A DNA stretch of 64,000 nt from Nipponacmea schrenckii (taxonomy: Eukaryota > Mollusca > Gastropoda > Lottiidae). The stretch is from assembly GCA_030562195.1 (NCBI GenBank), contig CM060201.1, forward strand, positions 19,852,454 through 19,916,453, written 5' to 3'. Below are positions 47,146 through 60,690 of the stretch, piece after piece. The translations under genes were made by a program, and so were the position numbers. Below the pieces are notes generated by a model. It worked only from the letters and a program-made list of their open reading frames with translations. It searched no databases and was not told the origin of the DNA. Position 1 is the stretch's first letter, and each line of letters begins with the position of its first letter.

Positions 47146-47585
47146 TTTCGGGCTCTAATGTTCGGATCGATCTGAAATTTACAGGATATAGATAAATACG
47201 CAACACAATTAAAAATATATCATCAAAATTTTTTGATCACTTCCGGTTTGGGCGTGGGGACTTCCGGTTTTTTATCTCATTTCAGGCGACCCTACATCCC
47301 GTGTAATTCAAGAATGTAAGCAAAAACAGTATATATTAGCTATACAAAATAATTTGTATCCCCCGAGAAGAAAAAAATTCCAATTGCTAGTTGCGCATGC
47401 GCCATTTTTCCGATAATGGCAAATTTTCTTTAAAATTTAATTAGTCCGTCATCTATTATTTATGCCCGTTTGAATTTTTTAAAAATTTGAAATTCTAAAT
47501 CTTGTGACCTTCACCTTCAATGACTTTGAAATTTTCCATATAGAATGGCCTTGACATCAGCTGTCTATAGATCTAACAATATTGT
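47146..47585 (+). repeat. Dispersed repeat, unit 2 (shorter)
   Basis: Same order of motifs as unit 1, starting at GGGCTCTAATGTTCGGATCG, with an internal deletion before TATGCCCGTT. It ends near CTATAGATCTAACAATATTG. Confidence 0.85.
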
Positions 47586-48630
47586 TACGCTTGTTCCACA
47601 ATTGGAGGCTGAAAAGTACCGGAATTGAAAGCTAGCAGGTTAGAAGTTTCAAAATGTTCGAAATCCATGGGATAACGCATAGTTGCCACGCTCGGAGCTG
47701 TTCACAGTTCTAATTGTGGAATTTGGCTTGGTATGATTTTAATTTTATCTTTCAGTCTAGTGACTCAGGTCATGATTTACGATCGAAATGTACTGATTGG
47801 GCCATATGGTGGTAACATTCTGGGCCATCACCACACGGTTATATTAATTTATAGGGTGCCGAAGTAGTTGTATAACATAATTCTAATGCGTCCATTGATA
47901 TTTTTTCTGTATGAAAACTGTTTATTCTGCCGATAGTATATTTTCAAAGACACTTGAAGGCCTCGAAAAGTATCAAGACGACCACATCCTTTTACACTTT
48001 TATAAACTCGATACATAAGAGGTTGAAAAAATGACATGGAGATGTTATCATGAAATGAATTACTTGAGTGGTAAATAACAAGACAAATGAACATGAAAAA
48101 AAACCTTTCAAAACAGGTTTTCTAAATCATTGCAAGTCTGCCTTAGGTTTTTTTAAGAATTCAATTTAGTTATATAAGTACATCATAATATTCGAATATT
48201 TCAAGAATGAAGCGCTGACTTAAATTAACACACAAAAAAAGAAAAATCGATAAAAATAACCGACAAAATTATACAAAACCAAGGAATAATATGTTTTTCT
48301 GACCGACAATTAACGAGGTAATTATCTGGTAATCCGCTTCACTTTGCATTCAATTTCCTTTTCTTTAAAAAGAACTTATTTATCACAAAAAAGGCAACAT
48401 GAGTATAGAGTTGGCCATACAGGTTAAATTGAACAAAGGCTAAATATATTGCTTCAACAAAATTAGTAACTTATGTTAAGTGTTCTTATGCTTCTAATTT
48501 TTGCATTCACAATTTCTATATTGGCTATTAAAATAAAGTTTATTTGCGTAATGTGTTACTGGCTTTTACTCAAAAGTATATTTGATACTGATTTATACTC
48601 ATAACTATTTTTGAAACTGGCTGTATTCGG
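47586..48630. other. No supported gene
   Basis: AT-rich sequence; only short chance open frames. Confidence 0.4.
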
Positions 48631-48635
48631 TATTA

Positions 48636-49008
48636 TTATGATAAAGGCTTTAATACAAACGATACTAGAATCGGTACTTTTATGATACTCGTTTTAATAC
48701 AAACGATACTTGATTCGGTAATGTTATGATACTGGCTTTAATACAAACGATACTGGAATTTGTACTGTTATGATACTGGCTTTAATACAAACGATACTGG
48801 ATTCGGTACTGGTATGATAATGGCTTTAATACAAACGATACTAGATTCGGTACTGTTATGATACTGGCTTTAATACAAACGATATTGGATTCGGTACTGT
48901 TATGATAATGGCTTTAATACAAGCGATACTGGATTCGGTACTGTTATGATACTGGCTTTAATACAAGCGATGCTAGATTCGGTACTGCTATGATACTGGC
49001 TTTAAATA
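48636..49008 (+). repeat. 44-bp minisatellite
   Basis: Eight or nine units with the core GGCTTTAATACAAACGATAC and TTCGGTACTGTTATGATACT, stepping 43-44 bp (48647, 48690, 48734, 48778 and on). Confidence 0.92.
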
Positions 49009-49086
49009 ACAATTGTGTAAATGGTAGGCCTTTTATATATTTAAATAATGTTCATTTTGACACTTGCATTCATACATGTGGATTTC

Positions 49087-49226
49087 ATATTGGTGCACGT
49101 TACAATTTGAGTAAAATTGACTATTAGTCGAAAATGTCGTCATTATATCTCAATTGTATAGGTAAATATACAATTGGGAAATAAAGACGACGTTTTCGAC
49201 TGAATAGTCAAATCGTGCACCAATAT
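49087..49226. repeat. Long imperfect hairpin
   Basis: The left arm 49087-49160 (starting ATATTGGTGCACG) and right arm 49167-49226 (ending CGTGCACCAATAT) are inverted copies around a 6-base loop GGTAAA. Paired blocks include CAATTGTATA, GTCGAAAA and TTGACTAT. The left arm has about 14 extra bases. It could be a foldback MITE or a transcribed hairpin; the sequence does not decide. Confidence 0.82.
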
Positions 49227-52200
49227 ATGAATTCAACATATTATTCAGAACGAAATATGCTGACAAACTAAATAATAAAATTTTCAATAAATACGTGTTT
49301 CTGTATACCGACTGCCAAAGAACTTCGCGTTTCTCCGCTTTTTGCCATAATTAGGAAATATTACTATTTAATTATCATTAATCATCAAATTAATTCTCAG
49401 TTTGTTATAATGCCTTATAGTTAATCAAGGTAATGATTTTCTAGCCTGTGTATTGTTATTCGGAGCAATAAGCGATTCACCAATTCCAAATGTTGTGACG
49501 TAGAAATAATGGTCGGGTTCATGTATATTTCCACGTAGAAATCGATCCCTAATATTTACAGCGTACGAGGGGGGAACATTTCGCTGTCTGGCCATTTCCC
49601 GAATGTTATTTGCATAACATACATCTCTTTCTTAGCTCTGCCAAGGAGGGTGGGGGAAGGCGCAAAACCCCATAAATATATTTTCCATAGACTAAACTTT
49701 GGAATTAAATTAGACCAGTTTCTCTCAATACAAATATATACAGAGGTTAGTAACCTTTTTAATCGCTTGAATTAATACTCCATATAATCCTGGAGGAAAA
49801 AAACATATTATTGTCATAATTTATAGAGTATGTGGGTGTATCTGAAAACAATAAATTATGTAATGAAATATATAAAAATAACTTACCAAAATAAATTGAA
49901 ATTTTTTAATGTGAATGTTTACCAAGTAATTCAAAGTAAACCAGCTTTATCAAATATGAAGAAGGCAAGCTGACAGCGGTGAATATAAATTAGGCTTAAA
50001 TGAAATACATACGAGCAGTTAGATAAACTTCACTTAGTAGTCTCTATCATCCAAACTCGAAATGTCTATAGAAATATAAAAGTCTGGATAAACTGGGACC
50101 AAATGACGAAATGTTTCAATGCATCATGGGATATGAGTTTATAGAGAAGGCATTGCCCGCAGTTGAACTTTAAACACAATAGTATAGAGGTTAAAGTTGA
50201 ACGACCTAATAGATCGAGAAACAAATAGATTTGTTTATGAAGAATCCTGGTAGCTATTATCCGGCAGGCGTAGAAGACTTGATAATCTGATGAAGATGTA
50301 TATATTGATTTATTTGAGGGGTTATATATCTGTACAGTAATGAATGAAGAGTTAAATTAATAAATATAATGACTAGAAGGGTAGACAGCAGTGGTTTTAC
50401 ATTATAATTACGCCTACTCAAACCTTCCCTGAAACTAAAATAACTATTTATGAAAAATCCAGTCTATAATAGAAATTCTTTGTCAGAGAAATCATACGCT
50501 ATGTCTTAGATTTATCACAAGCCAATTTAATTTGTTTTCTATAGTTATATGAATATGTCAAATTCAATGTCCGGCTTTGGAAATATTACATAATTACGAT
50601 CATTTCTCTTTCATGGATTCATGCAATTTGTGTGTAAATTATTTTGCCCATTAGATAGGTTTAAGAGCATTTAATGAAGGCAAAGGAAAATGTCCGTTAA
50701 AGCTAGAGAATAAAATTCAAATTTCTATCGGGAATTCGAGATGAAAACATGTCTTACATGCTATATAAATATTCTTATGGCCTTAATCGATGTATATTGA
50801 TGTGTTCGATATATATTGGTTGAATTCGGTTAAGGTCAAACGGTTTTATACAAGTCAACAGTTATCTGATTAAAACTATGGTTATGTTTATCTAATAAAA
50901 TACCAGTAAGGCCTTTTGTACTATTTAAGACTTCTACTTTACTTGGCATATTATTGTACGTGTTCACTGAATGGTGTGTACTTTCTTTATTAACCCGGCA
51001 TAGTGCAGAGCAGTAGGGCGTAAAACTCAATTTTATCTAATACTGATATACTATTTATGAAAGGGTGAAAGACTGCGTTTTAACAAAACAAGTTATATAG
51101 AAAGTGCTAAAGAAACATTTATAAAAAAAACAACACTGTGTACATAGAAGACTTGGTTTAAACAAAAAGAGATATGGGAAAGTCTGTAGATATCAAAGAG
51201 AGATAAAAACAAACAAAAAATCTATGAAAAAAAAAATCACAAAATCAAAATAACCTGATCTTGGCCTCGTATTCAACCAAGTCTTACATAATAATATCAA
51301 GTTGATAAGATGATATAATATAACATGCAATATGCATCGTGATATACTTGAGCTTGAACGAGATACAGCCGTCTGAATATATATACATTGTCGGCTGATA
51401 AGATATCTTTAAGCCTAACTTATTGTTGCCTTTCTATAGAAACACTCGTCTGGTCTTCATTCTTTGAAACAGGTACGTATTGCTGCATTTTAAATACGAG
51501 TCTATCAAATATATTTAGACGATTTGAACCAGATCAAATTGACCTTGCATTGTCCTTGTTACATATAGGTGAAACATATTGTATACATGAGCAGAATGTG
51601 AAACTGGACCAAGGAATCACGAGGACTGAATTGGTGCCGAGGCCCTTGTTATTTCTTGTCCTGGTTCTTTCCCTCCCAATGTAAATTTCGAGAAACAAAA
51701 GCCTGGAGAACATATTCTCACGATTCGGAGGCACCAAAATCTCAATCATAATGTTTACCTTTTTGTTTTTTGTAAATTTATCAATCTCTGAAAATTGAAG
51801 GTTTGGAGAGAGGACAATTCACAGAATTTAAGCTACACCGGCATCCCAGTCTAATGATATCTATATGCTATTTGCTGAATGTATATTTAATAATTTACAA
51901 TATATGTACTCTGTGACCTGGTGCTTTTATTGGGAATTGTCTTGGTCTTATTAGAACACACGTAGCATAAAAGTCACACGAATTTAGAGTCACAACAAGA
52001 GATGATTATACCAAGAACCTAAATTGACAGTTTTCTATGGACAATGCTGATAAGCGTGGCATTGCCATTCCATTGATCGTGAGTACACGTATTATCAATA
52101 ACTGTATATTCAATGTAGTTCAAAACGTGGGCGATATAACCTCAAATAACTATAGTATGTCCACTACTGAATAGTGGTTCTGCACAATATTTGACTTCCT

Positions 52201-53826
52201 CCTGGACAGTTATTAGATTGACAGTTACCGTGCCTGTAGTCAGACTTGATTGTTCGAAAGGGAAGTATTATTGTCTTGTTTGAAGTACTAAGATTGGTCG
52301 GGTGTCAGAAAGATTTTCATACAATCTATTTTTCGGACCCCTCCCCCCTCTAATACGAAATACTTATGTATTATGTTATCTTTTAACTTCACGACACGGA
52401 AGCACCAATCTTATCTTTTTGATAATTTTCACCATTTCCTGTTTGGTTATGTGAAATTGCTCTTACAGAATTAAAAGCTGCAAAATGAAGAAGCTTCATT
52501 CACCTTGATTTTCAAACTAAGTCAAGTTCCTTTTCAATCAGACAGAAAAAGAAAAAGCATTTCATTGCAAACTGGTTACAGGTACGAAACATCGTGTAAC
52601 ATGGGATGACGGACCAGTTTGCCATCATTGAACAAACGATGTTTACGGTCAAGATAACACAAAATAGGATAGAATAACAATTCTATGTTTATATCATACC
52701 GTATCAGCGGACTATTTATAACACATGACGTATAACCAGAAGATAATTTAGATATAACCATGACATCGAATTAATACCACACCTATCTGCTTACACAACC
52801 GACAACCAAACTGACAACGAACTGAAAATTGCCCTTATGTTACTTCAAATTTCAGCGATTCATGGGGCACGAGTTCTGTGCAAAATAATTTCACATAATT
52901 CGCTCGGCTTTTAGCCATAATATTTGAAGTTTTAGAGTACTCGAGGATCAGCTGAATATAGCAAATATTCGAGTAAAATTCGAAGGGCTCTACGATCTAG
53001 TTACGTATCAAAATTATCACTAAGAATTCACTACGATTTACGAGAACCGCTTACGAATACTGCACAAAAGTTGGGAATCGGTTACGATGTTACGAATCAG
53101 CTAAGAATATTCCCAATGCATGTACGAATAAAAATGAATTCTTAAATGTAATTTTTTTCTCGAAACTGCAGTCATAAAAAGGCCCCAAACCAACGTAGAT
53201 CAGCTGTAGTTAAGATTTTCTCTTAATGCTTACGAATTGATTACGATTCACTTATGATGATGAAAAAAGCATAACAAATTACGGAATAACTACACATTTT
53301 TGGTTCGGGTTTCTGTGTATCGAATCTGCATCAACATATATTTGTTTGATACGTTACTCCAACCGGTAGGCCTAACATTCGGAATGGCTACTAGAAGTTG
53401 AAATAGAGTCAGATTTTTCGGAATAGTAATGACCGTATGTCTATTGTGATCATTGACCTACAATATTGAAAATATTCCAGAAATAACTCATTTCTCATTT
53501 CCTAACATTTGCAATAATGTTATTATTTTTCATATTTATACCGTGCATATGACACAAATAAGATTTGACCCAGATATGAATTGGAGTGGTGTTGACAGCG
53601 ATTAACAATAGAGATTAGTAATATGAAACACCCATATAGCAGTGCTCATGAAGGCGGACAACGTCATGCAGTGTGCAATAAGGGATAAGGGACGCCACGA
53701 CAACGGCATTAGAATATTTTTTTTTTGATTGAAGGATCTTTAATCTACCTAGCCTGTAGTACACCGGATTTATTTCCATTGCCCAATCAAAAGAACCAGG
53801 TGCTTTTTGCCTTGTTAGGTGCTTTT
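49227..53826. other. No supported gene
   Basis: AT-rich. From about 52950 to 53260 the motifs TTACGA and TACGAAT recur about ten times at irregular spacing, possibly a decayed tandem repeat. Confidence 0.4.
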
Positions 53827-54993
53827 TATACGCCCACATGGAAAAATCATGAACGTATATTGTCGTCGCCCCTGTCCGTCGGTCCGTCCATATTTGTTGT
53901 ATCCACAATACAGGCTACAGTTTTTATCCGATCTTAATGAAACTTGGTATACATGTATATATTGATGATATCTCGGTCAAGTTCGAAAATGGAAATTATC
54001 GCATGAACGGTTTTTGAGTAATTGCCCTTGACTTAGTAAAAACGCGTCAAATTTGGGTTGTATCCACAATAGAGGCTACAGTTTTTATCCGATCTTAATG
54101 AATCTTGGTATACATGTATATATTGATCAGATCTCAGTCAAGTTCTAAAATGGAAATTATCAAATGAACGGATTTTGAGTTATTGCCCTTGACTTAGAAA
54201 AAACCGTCAAATTTGGGTTGTATCCCGATAAGGCTAAAATTTTATCCAATCTTAATGAAAAATGGTAATGTATGGAAATTATCGAATTTTGAGTTATTGC
54301 CCTTGACTTAGTAAAAGCATATGGATGTGATGCATACTACCGTTGCCCCTGTCCATCTGTCGGTCTGACCTTGACCGAAAGAAATAAATCAATTGTTACA
54401 AGTCGGTATCTTAAGAATATTTCTTAAAATGGTTATAGCCTCCTGCCTTGCCAAGCTGTGTGGTAGGCAGAAGACAGAATTCCATTGAATGGTCTTACAG
54501 GGAGTAGCGCCCCTGCCTTGCAGAGCTGTTGGAGTAGGCAGAAGACTGTATTTCTTTAAATGGTCTTACAGGGAGTAGCGCCCCTGCCTCTTTATTTGTT
54601 GTAGACACAATAGAAGCTAGAATTTTCAATAGATTTTAATGAAACTTGGTGTGAACATAGGAATTGATAAGACGGCAGTCAAGTTTGAATTTGATGACGT
54701 TTTTTAACCAATGATTTTTTAGTTATTGCCCTGACTTAGTAAAATTGCGTCAGAAATTTTTGTGGGTGAAAAAGAAGCTACAATTTTTTAATATATTTGA
54801 TGAAACTCTGTATAAGTATTGAAATAGATAAGATGGTTGTCAAGTTTGAATTTGACGGTTTTCCATGAATAGTTTTTGAGTCTTTGCCCTCGACTTCAAT
54901 ATTCAGTGAATTTTTTTTTAGTTATTGCTCAATTTATTATTCAAATTCAATGCTGCCAGTGGGCGTATGTTACCTTGCCTGGCAAGCTATCTT
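53827..54993. mobile_element. Helentron/pearl-like non-autonomous element 2
   Basis: Same ends as the element at 24771: TATACGCCCAC (53827-53837), GTGGGCGTAT near the right end (54959-54968), hairpin CTTGCCTGGCAAG (54974-54986) and CTATCTT. A short GTCCGTCGGTCCGTCC tract follows the left end. The core units differ: repeats with GTTGTATCCACAATA, GGCTACAGTTTTTATCCGAT and TTGCCCTTGACTTAGTAAAA, about 150-160 bp. An inner direct repeat of about 85 bp (GGTCTTACAGGGAGTAGCGC, 54440-54600) interrupts it. No coding. Confidence 0.72.
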
Positions 54994-57006
54994 TTTCTTT
55001 TTTCTATGCCTTTTTCTATGCTAGGTTCAAAGATCTGCATCATTAACAGTGAGGGTATTTCTTAGAAGCGACCTAGGGAAGCGAGTTGACAAAAGAAGAA
55101 GAATTTACATAGTATATTAATGCATGACAAAATAGAAAACAAATTAGTTGGCAATTAACCCAATGGTGAAATGATACAGAGGAGATATGGCACGAGTGAA
55201 TCAGAAACGTATTATTGGGAAATGGACCAGTAGAAGATGACCTTGTGATAGGTTAGCTAAAACAGGTATTAGCACAAATGAAAATCATTCACATTTTTGG
55301 ATTAAAATTGATGTCTGATTTAACAAGTAAAACTAAAATATATTCTTAAATTGTCTTTTTGTCCAAAACAAAAATTGATCACAGACCAAATATTTCTTAC
55401 AACATACGCCAAAATTTCTTTAGAAAGCAGGCGTCGTAAAATTAGTAGGCCGTAGGCCTCTATGATTACGTTTTTGTCTTGACATGTCATTTTGATGGAC
55501 TCGAGTTTCTTTGGCTGGGTAACTGTTACAAAATATTGACTTGACCGGATTATTAGCCAATGAAATTCCCGGAATTTTATATAGCGAAAATCGTGATAGC
55601 TACGGATTTTATTATCATAGGAAGAAATGTTTCTTTTTACTTAAAAATTACGTCATACCCTGGATGACCTCTTAATGAAAATTACAGTTGTTGTAGACAT
55701 CACATTAGTAAGAAATAAACCAATTCAGATTTGTTGATTATAGCAGTGACACCAACGTAGTGCACTGTATGACTGGAGATGAAGGGTAACTAATTAACAC
55801 AGTCGTTAAACCATTATTCATTTACCAAGTGTATTTTCTATTGAATCGTTCATATAGCCTCGTCTGGCCTACTAGCATAGGCTACATGACACTTTCCATT
55901 TGAATAAATAGAGTAGGTTGTGCACCAACAAGCAGCAGATACCAATTTCCATACCAGTTTATCTGACTATTTGATGCAAATTTAAATCTACATATGTGGA
56001 ACGTTTGACAAAATTAAGTTAAGGTGCTATGTCAAGAGCAATAACTCACACATTTTAATAGAAAATGGCATAATTTGAAATAATTGAAGATCTCATAAAG
56101 ATACATTAACAAGCTGTTTAGACTAAGACATTAATTTATCAAAGGATTGAAAGCACCAATAAACATAAATCTTCTGGTCTACAAATTCATTCGAAAATGG
56201 CATTTACACAAAGATCTACAGAACATGGCGAGAATCATTGAACCCGATGGTATTTCTGTCCTATTATACTAGGTTCAATACATTGGAAAGACGCCAAGCT
56301 CATAAAGGACTAGACTAAAACCATTCATGATTTGTTTAATTCAAGTCTACCCTGTAGCCACTATCACCCAGATCTTGAAAACTTGCCATTTTGAAGTCAT
56401 ATTCTCATAATATGGCAATATGGAAATTTGGTGCTGACACAAAGCAGAATTCGAACCATAATTCACCCATGTTGCATTCAGAAACAACCACATAGTGTCA
56501 TGGCTCATCTACAGTTGTAGGGTTCAAATCAGATTGACAAATTTTGCACGCCAAATTCCAGTTCATTATCAATTCATGAAAATTCGGTAGCGATTCAAAA
56601 TGTTTCGGTTGTAAACTTGTCAATGAGTCTTAAATATTATAATAATAATAAAACAACCACATTATAAATAAGATATTTTCTAGACAAAATGGCCTATATT
56701 TACCTCTGGTTAATATAGACCACCGAGTGTTGCCTTATAGTTTCAGTTTGCATCTCAACTGCGATGCCGTTTTTGAGACCCTGCAGTAGACGTTGAGAAA
56801 AGTATAGAGAACATTTAAGGAAGAGAGGAATCAGATTGGGATAGAACAGATAGGGTGAATAGAGAGCAGGAACAAGAAGAGCATAGTGAATAAGGGAAAG
56901 GAATGAGTACAGTGACAAAACATGCGAGAGTAGATAGGAGTGGAAGGGACAGTAGAACCATAGTCACCCTGAAAGTTGTGTGGAAATTCAAGGGAACAAA
57001 GAAAAA
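54994..57006. other. No supported gene
   Basis: AT-rich sequence; nothing recognised. Confidence 0.4.
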
Positions 57007-60000
57007 TGTGGTAGAGTTGAGAATGTGGTAGGGTTGATGATCAAAGAGACAGGAGATGAGGAATGTGGTAGGGTTGATGATAAAAGAGACAGGAGTTGAG
57101 AATATGGTAGGGTTGATGATAAAAGAGACAGGAGTTGAGGATGTGGTAGGGTTGATAATAAAAGAGACAGGAGTCGGGGAATGTGGTAGGGTTGATGATA
57201 AAAGAGACAGGAGTCGAGAATGTGGTAGGATTTGATGATAAAAGAGACAGGAGTCGAGGAATGTGGTAGGGTTGATAATAAAAGAGACAGGAGTCGAGGA
57301 ATGTGGTAGGATTGATGATAAAAGAGACAGGAGTCGAGGAATGTGGTAGGATTGATGATAAAAGAGACAGGAGTCGAGGAATGTGGTAGGGTTGATGATA
57401 AAAGAGACAGGAGTCGAGGAATGTGGTAGGGTTGATGATAAAAGAGACAGGAGTCGGGGAATGTGGTAGGGTTGATGATAAAAGAGACAGGAGTCGAGGA
57501 ATGTGGTAGGGTTGATGATAAAAGAGACAGGAGTCGGGGAATGTGGTAGGGTTGATGATAAAAGAGACAGGAGTTGAGAATATGGTAGGGTTGATGATAA
57601 AAGAGACAGGAGTTGAGGAATGTGGTAGGGTTGATGATAAAAGAGACAGGAGTCGAGGAATGTGGTAGGGTTGATGATAAAAGAGACAGGAGTCGGGGAA
57701 TGTGGTAGGGTTGATAATAAAAGAGACAGGAGTCGGGGAATGTGGTAGGGTTGATGATAAAAGAGACAGGAGTCGGGGAATGTGGTAGGGTTGATAATAA
57801 AAGAGACAGGAGTCGGGGAATGTGGTAGGGTTGATGATAAAAGAGACAGGAGTTGAGGAATGTGGTAGGGTTGATGATAAAAGAGACAGGAGTCGAGAAT
57901 GTGGTAGGGTTGATGATAAAAGAGACAGGAGTCGGGGAATGTGGTAGGGTTGATAATAAAAGAGACAGGGGTTGAGGAATATGGTAGGGTTGATAATAAA
58001 AGAGACAGGAGTCGGGGAATGTGGTAGGGTTGATGATAAAAGAGACAGGAGTCGGGGAATGTGGTAGGGTTGATGATAAAAGAGACAGGAGTTGAGAATA
58101 TGGTAGGGTTGATGATAAAAGAGACAGGAGTTGAGGAATGTGGTAGGGTTGATGATAAAAGAGACAGGAGTTGAGAATATGGTAGGGTTGATGATAAAAG
58201 AGACAGGAGTTGAGGAATGTGGTAGGGTTGATGATAAAAGAGACAGGAGTAGGGGAATGTGGTAGGGTTGATAATAAAAGAGACAGGGGTTGAGGAATAT
58301 GGTAGGGTTGATAATAAAAGAGACAGGAGTCGGGGAATGTGGTAGGGTTGATGATAAAAGAGACAGGAGTCGGGGAATGTGGTAGGGTTGATGATAAAAG
58401 AGACAGGAGTCAAGGAATGTGGTAGGATTGATGATAAAAGAGACAGGAGTCGAGAATGTGGTAGGGTTGATGATAAAAGAGACAGGAGTCGGGGAATATG
58501 GTAGGGTTGATAATAAAAGAGACAGGAGTCGGGGAATGTGGTAGGGTTGATAATAAAAGAGACAGGAGTTGAGGATGTGGTAGGGTTGATAATAAAAGAG
58601 ACAGGAGTCGGGGAATATGGTAGGGTTGATGATAAAAGAGACAGGAGTTGAGAATATGGTAGGGTTGATGATAAAAGAGACAGGAGTTGAGGAATGTGGT
58701 AGGGTTGATGATAAAAGAGACAGGAGTCGGGGAATGTGGTAGGGTTGATGATAAAAGAGACAGGAGTCGGGGAATGTGGTAGGGTTGATGATAAAAGAGA
58801 CAGGAGTCGGGGAATGTGGTAGGGTTGATGATAAAAGAGACAGGAGTCGAGGAATGTGGTAGGGTTGATGATAAAAGAGACAGGAGTCGGGGAATGTGGT
58901 AGGGTTGATGATAAAAGAGACAGGAGTTGAGAATATGGTAGGGTTGATGATAAAAGAGACAGGAGTTGAGGAATGTGGTAGGGTTGATGATAAAAGAGAC
59001 AGGAGTAGAGGAATGTGGTAGGGTTGATGATAAAAGAGACAGGAGTCGGGGAATGTGGTAGGGTTGATAATAAAAGAGACAGGAGTCGGGGAATGTGGTA
59101 GGGTTGATGATAAAAGAGACAGGAGTCGGGGAATGTGGTAGGGTTGATAATAAAAGAGACAGGAGTCGGGGAATGTGGTAGGGTTGATGATAAAAGAGAC
59201 AGGAGTCGAGGAATGTGGTAGGGTTGATGATAAAAGAGACAGGAGTCGAGAATGTGGTAGGGTTGATGATAAAAGAGACAGGAGTCGGGGAATATGGTAG
59301 GGTTGATAATAAAAGAGACAGGAGTCGGGGAATGTGGTAGGGTTGATAATAAAAGAGACAGGAGTTGAGGATGTGGTAGGGTTGATAATAAAAGAGACAG
59401 GAGTCGGGGAATGTGGTAGGGTTGATGATAAAAGAGACAGGAGTTGAGAATGTGGTAGGGTTGATGATAAAAGAGACAGGAGTTGAGGAATGTGGTAGGG
59501 TTGATGATAAAAGAGACAGGAGTTGAGGAATATGGTAGGGTTGATGATAAAAGAGACAGGAGTCGAGAATGTGGTAGGGTTGATGATAAAAGAGACAGGA
59601 GTCGGGGAATATGGTAGGGTTGATAATAAAAGAGACAGGAGTCGGGGAATATGGTAGGGTTGATAATAAAAGAGACAGGAGTCGGGGAATGTGGTAGGGT
59701 TGATGATAAAAGAGACAGGAGTTGAGAATATGGTAGGGTTGATGATAAAAGAGACAGGAGTTGAGGAATGTGGTAGGGTTGATGATAAAAGAGACAGGAG
59801 TCGAGGAATGTGGTAGGGTTGATAATAAAAGAGACAGGAGTCGGGGAATGTGGTAGGGTTGATAATAAAAGAGACAGGAGTTGAGGATGTGGTAGGGTTG
59901 ATAATAAAAGAGACAGGAGTCGGGGAATGTGGTAGGGTTGATGATAAAAGAGACAGGAGTTGAGAATATGGTAGGGTTGATGATAAAAGAGACAGGAGTT

Positions 60001-60690
60001 GAGGAATGTGGTAGGGTTGATGATAAAAGAGACAGGAGTTGAGGAATATGGTAGGGTTGATGATAAAAGAGACAGGAGTTGAGAATGTGGTAGGGTTGAT
60101 GATAAAAGAGACAGGAGTCGGGGAATATGGTAGGGTTGATAATAAAAGAGACAGGAGTCGGGGAATATGGTAGGGTTGATAATAAAAGAGACAGGAGTCG
60201 GGGAATGTGGTAGGGTTGATGATAAAAGAGACAGGAGTCGAGGAATGTGGTAGGGTTGATGATAAAAGAGACAGGAGTCGAGGAATGTGGTAGGGTTGAT
60301 AATAAAAGAGACAGGAGTCGGGGAATGTGGTAGGGTTGATGATAAAAGAGACAGGAGTCGATGATGAAAGGGACAGGAGTTGAGGAATGTGGTAGGGTTG
60401 ATGATAAAAGAGACGGGAGTCGGGGAATATGGTAGGGTTGATGATAAAAGAGACAGGAGTTGAGGAATACGGTAGGGTTGGTGATAAAAGAGACGGGAGT
60501 CGGGGAATATGGTAGGGTTGATGATAAAAGAGACAGGAGTTGAGGAATGTGGTAGGGTTGATGATGAAAGGGACAGGAGTTGAGGAATGTGGTAGGGTTG
60601 ATGATAAAAGAGACAGGAGTTGAGAATGTGGTAGGGTTGATGATAAAAGAGACAGGAGTTGAGAATATGGTAGGGTTGATGATAAAAGAG
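57007..60690 (+). repeat. Large 39-40-bp minisatellite, about 90 copies
   Basis: Units GGTAGGGTTGATGATAAAAG plus AGACAGGAGTCG step 39 or 40 bp (57067, 57106, 57145, 57185 and on) for 3.7 kb. Variants are GATGATAA/GATAATAA, GTCGGGG/GTCGAGG/GTTGAG and AATGTGG/AATATGG, arranged in repeating multi-unit blocks. The plus strand is about three-quarters purine with very little C. No minus frame contains a stop within the unit, so very long minus frames result. These rotate through all phases and are not evidence of a protein. Confidence 0.97.

Noticed and set aside
56815..58413. 532-codon minus-strand frame
   Set aside because: Same array; the non-repeat tail is only the run-on to the first stop.
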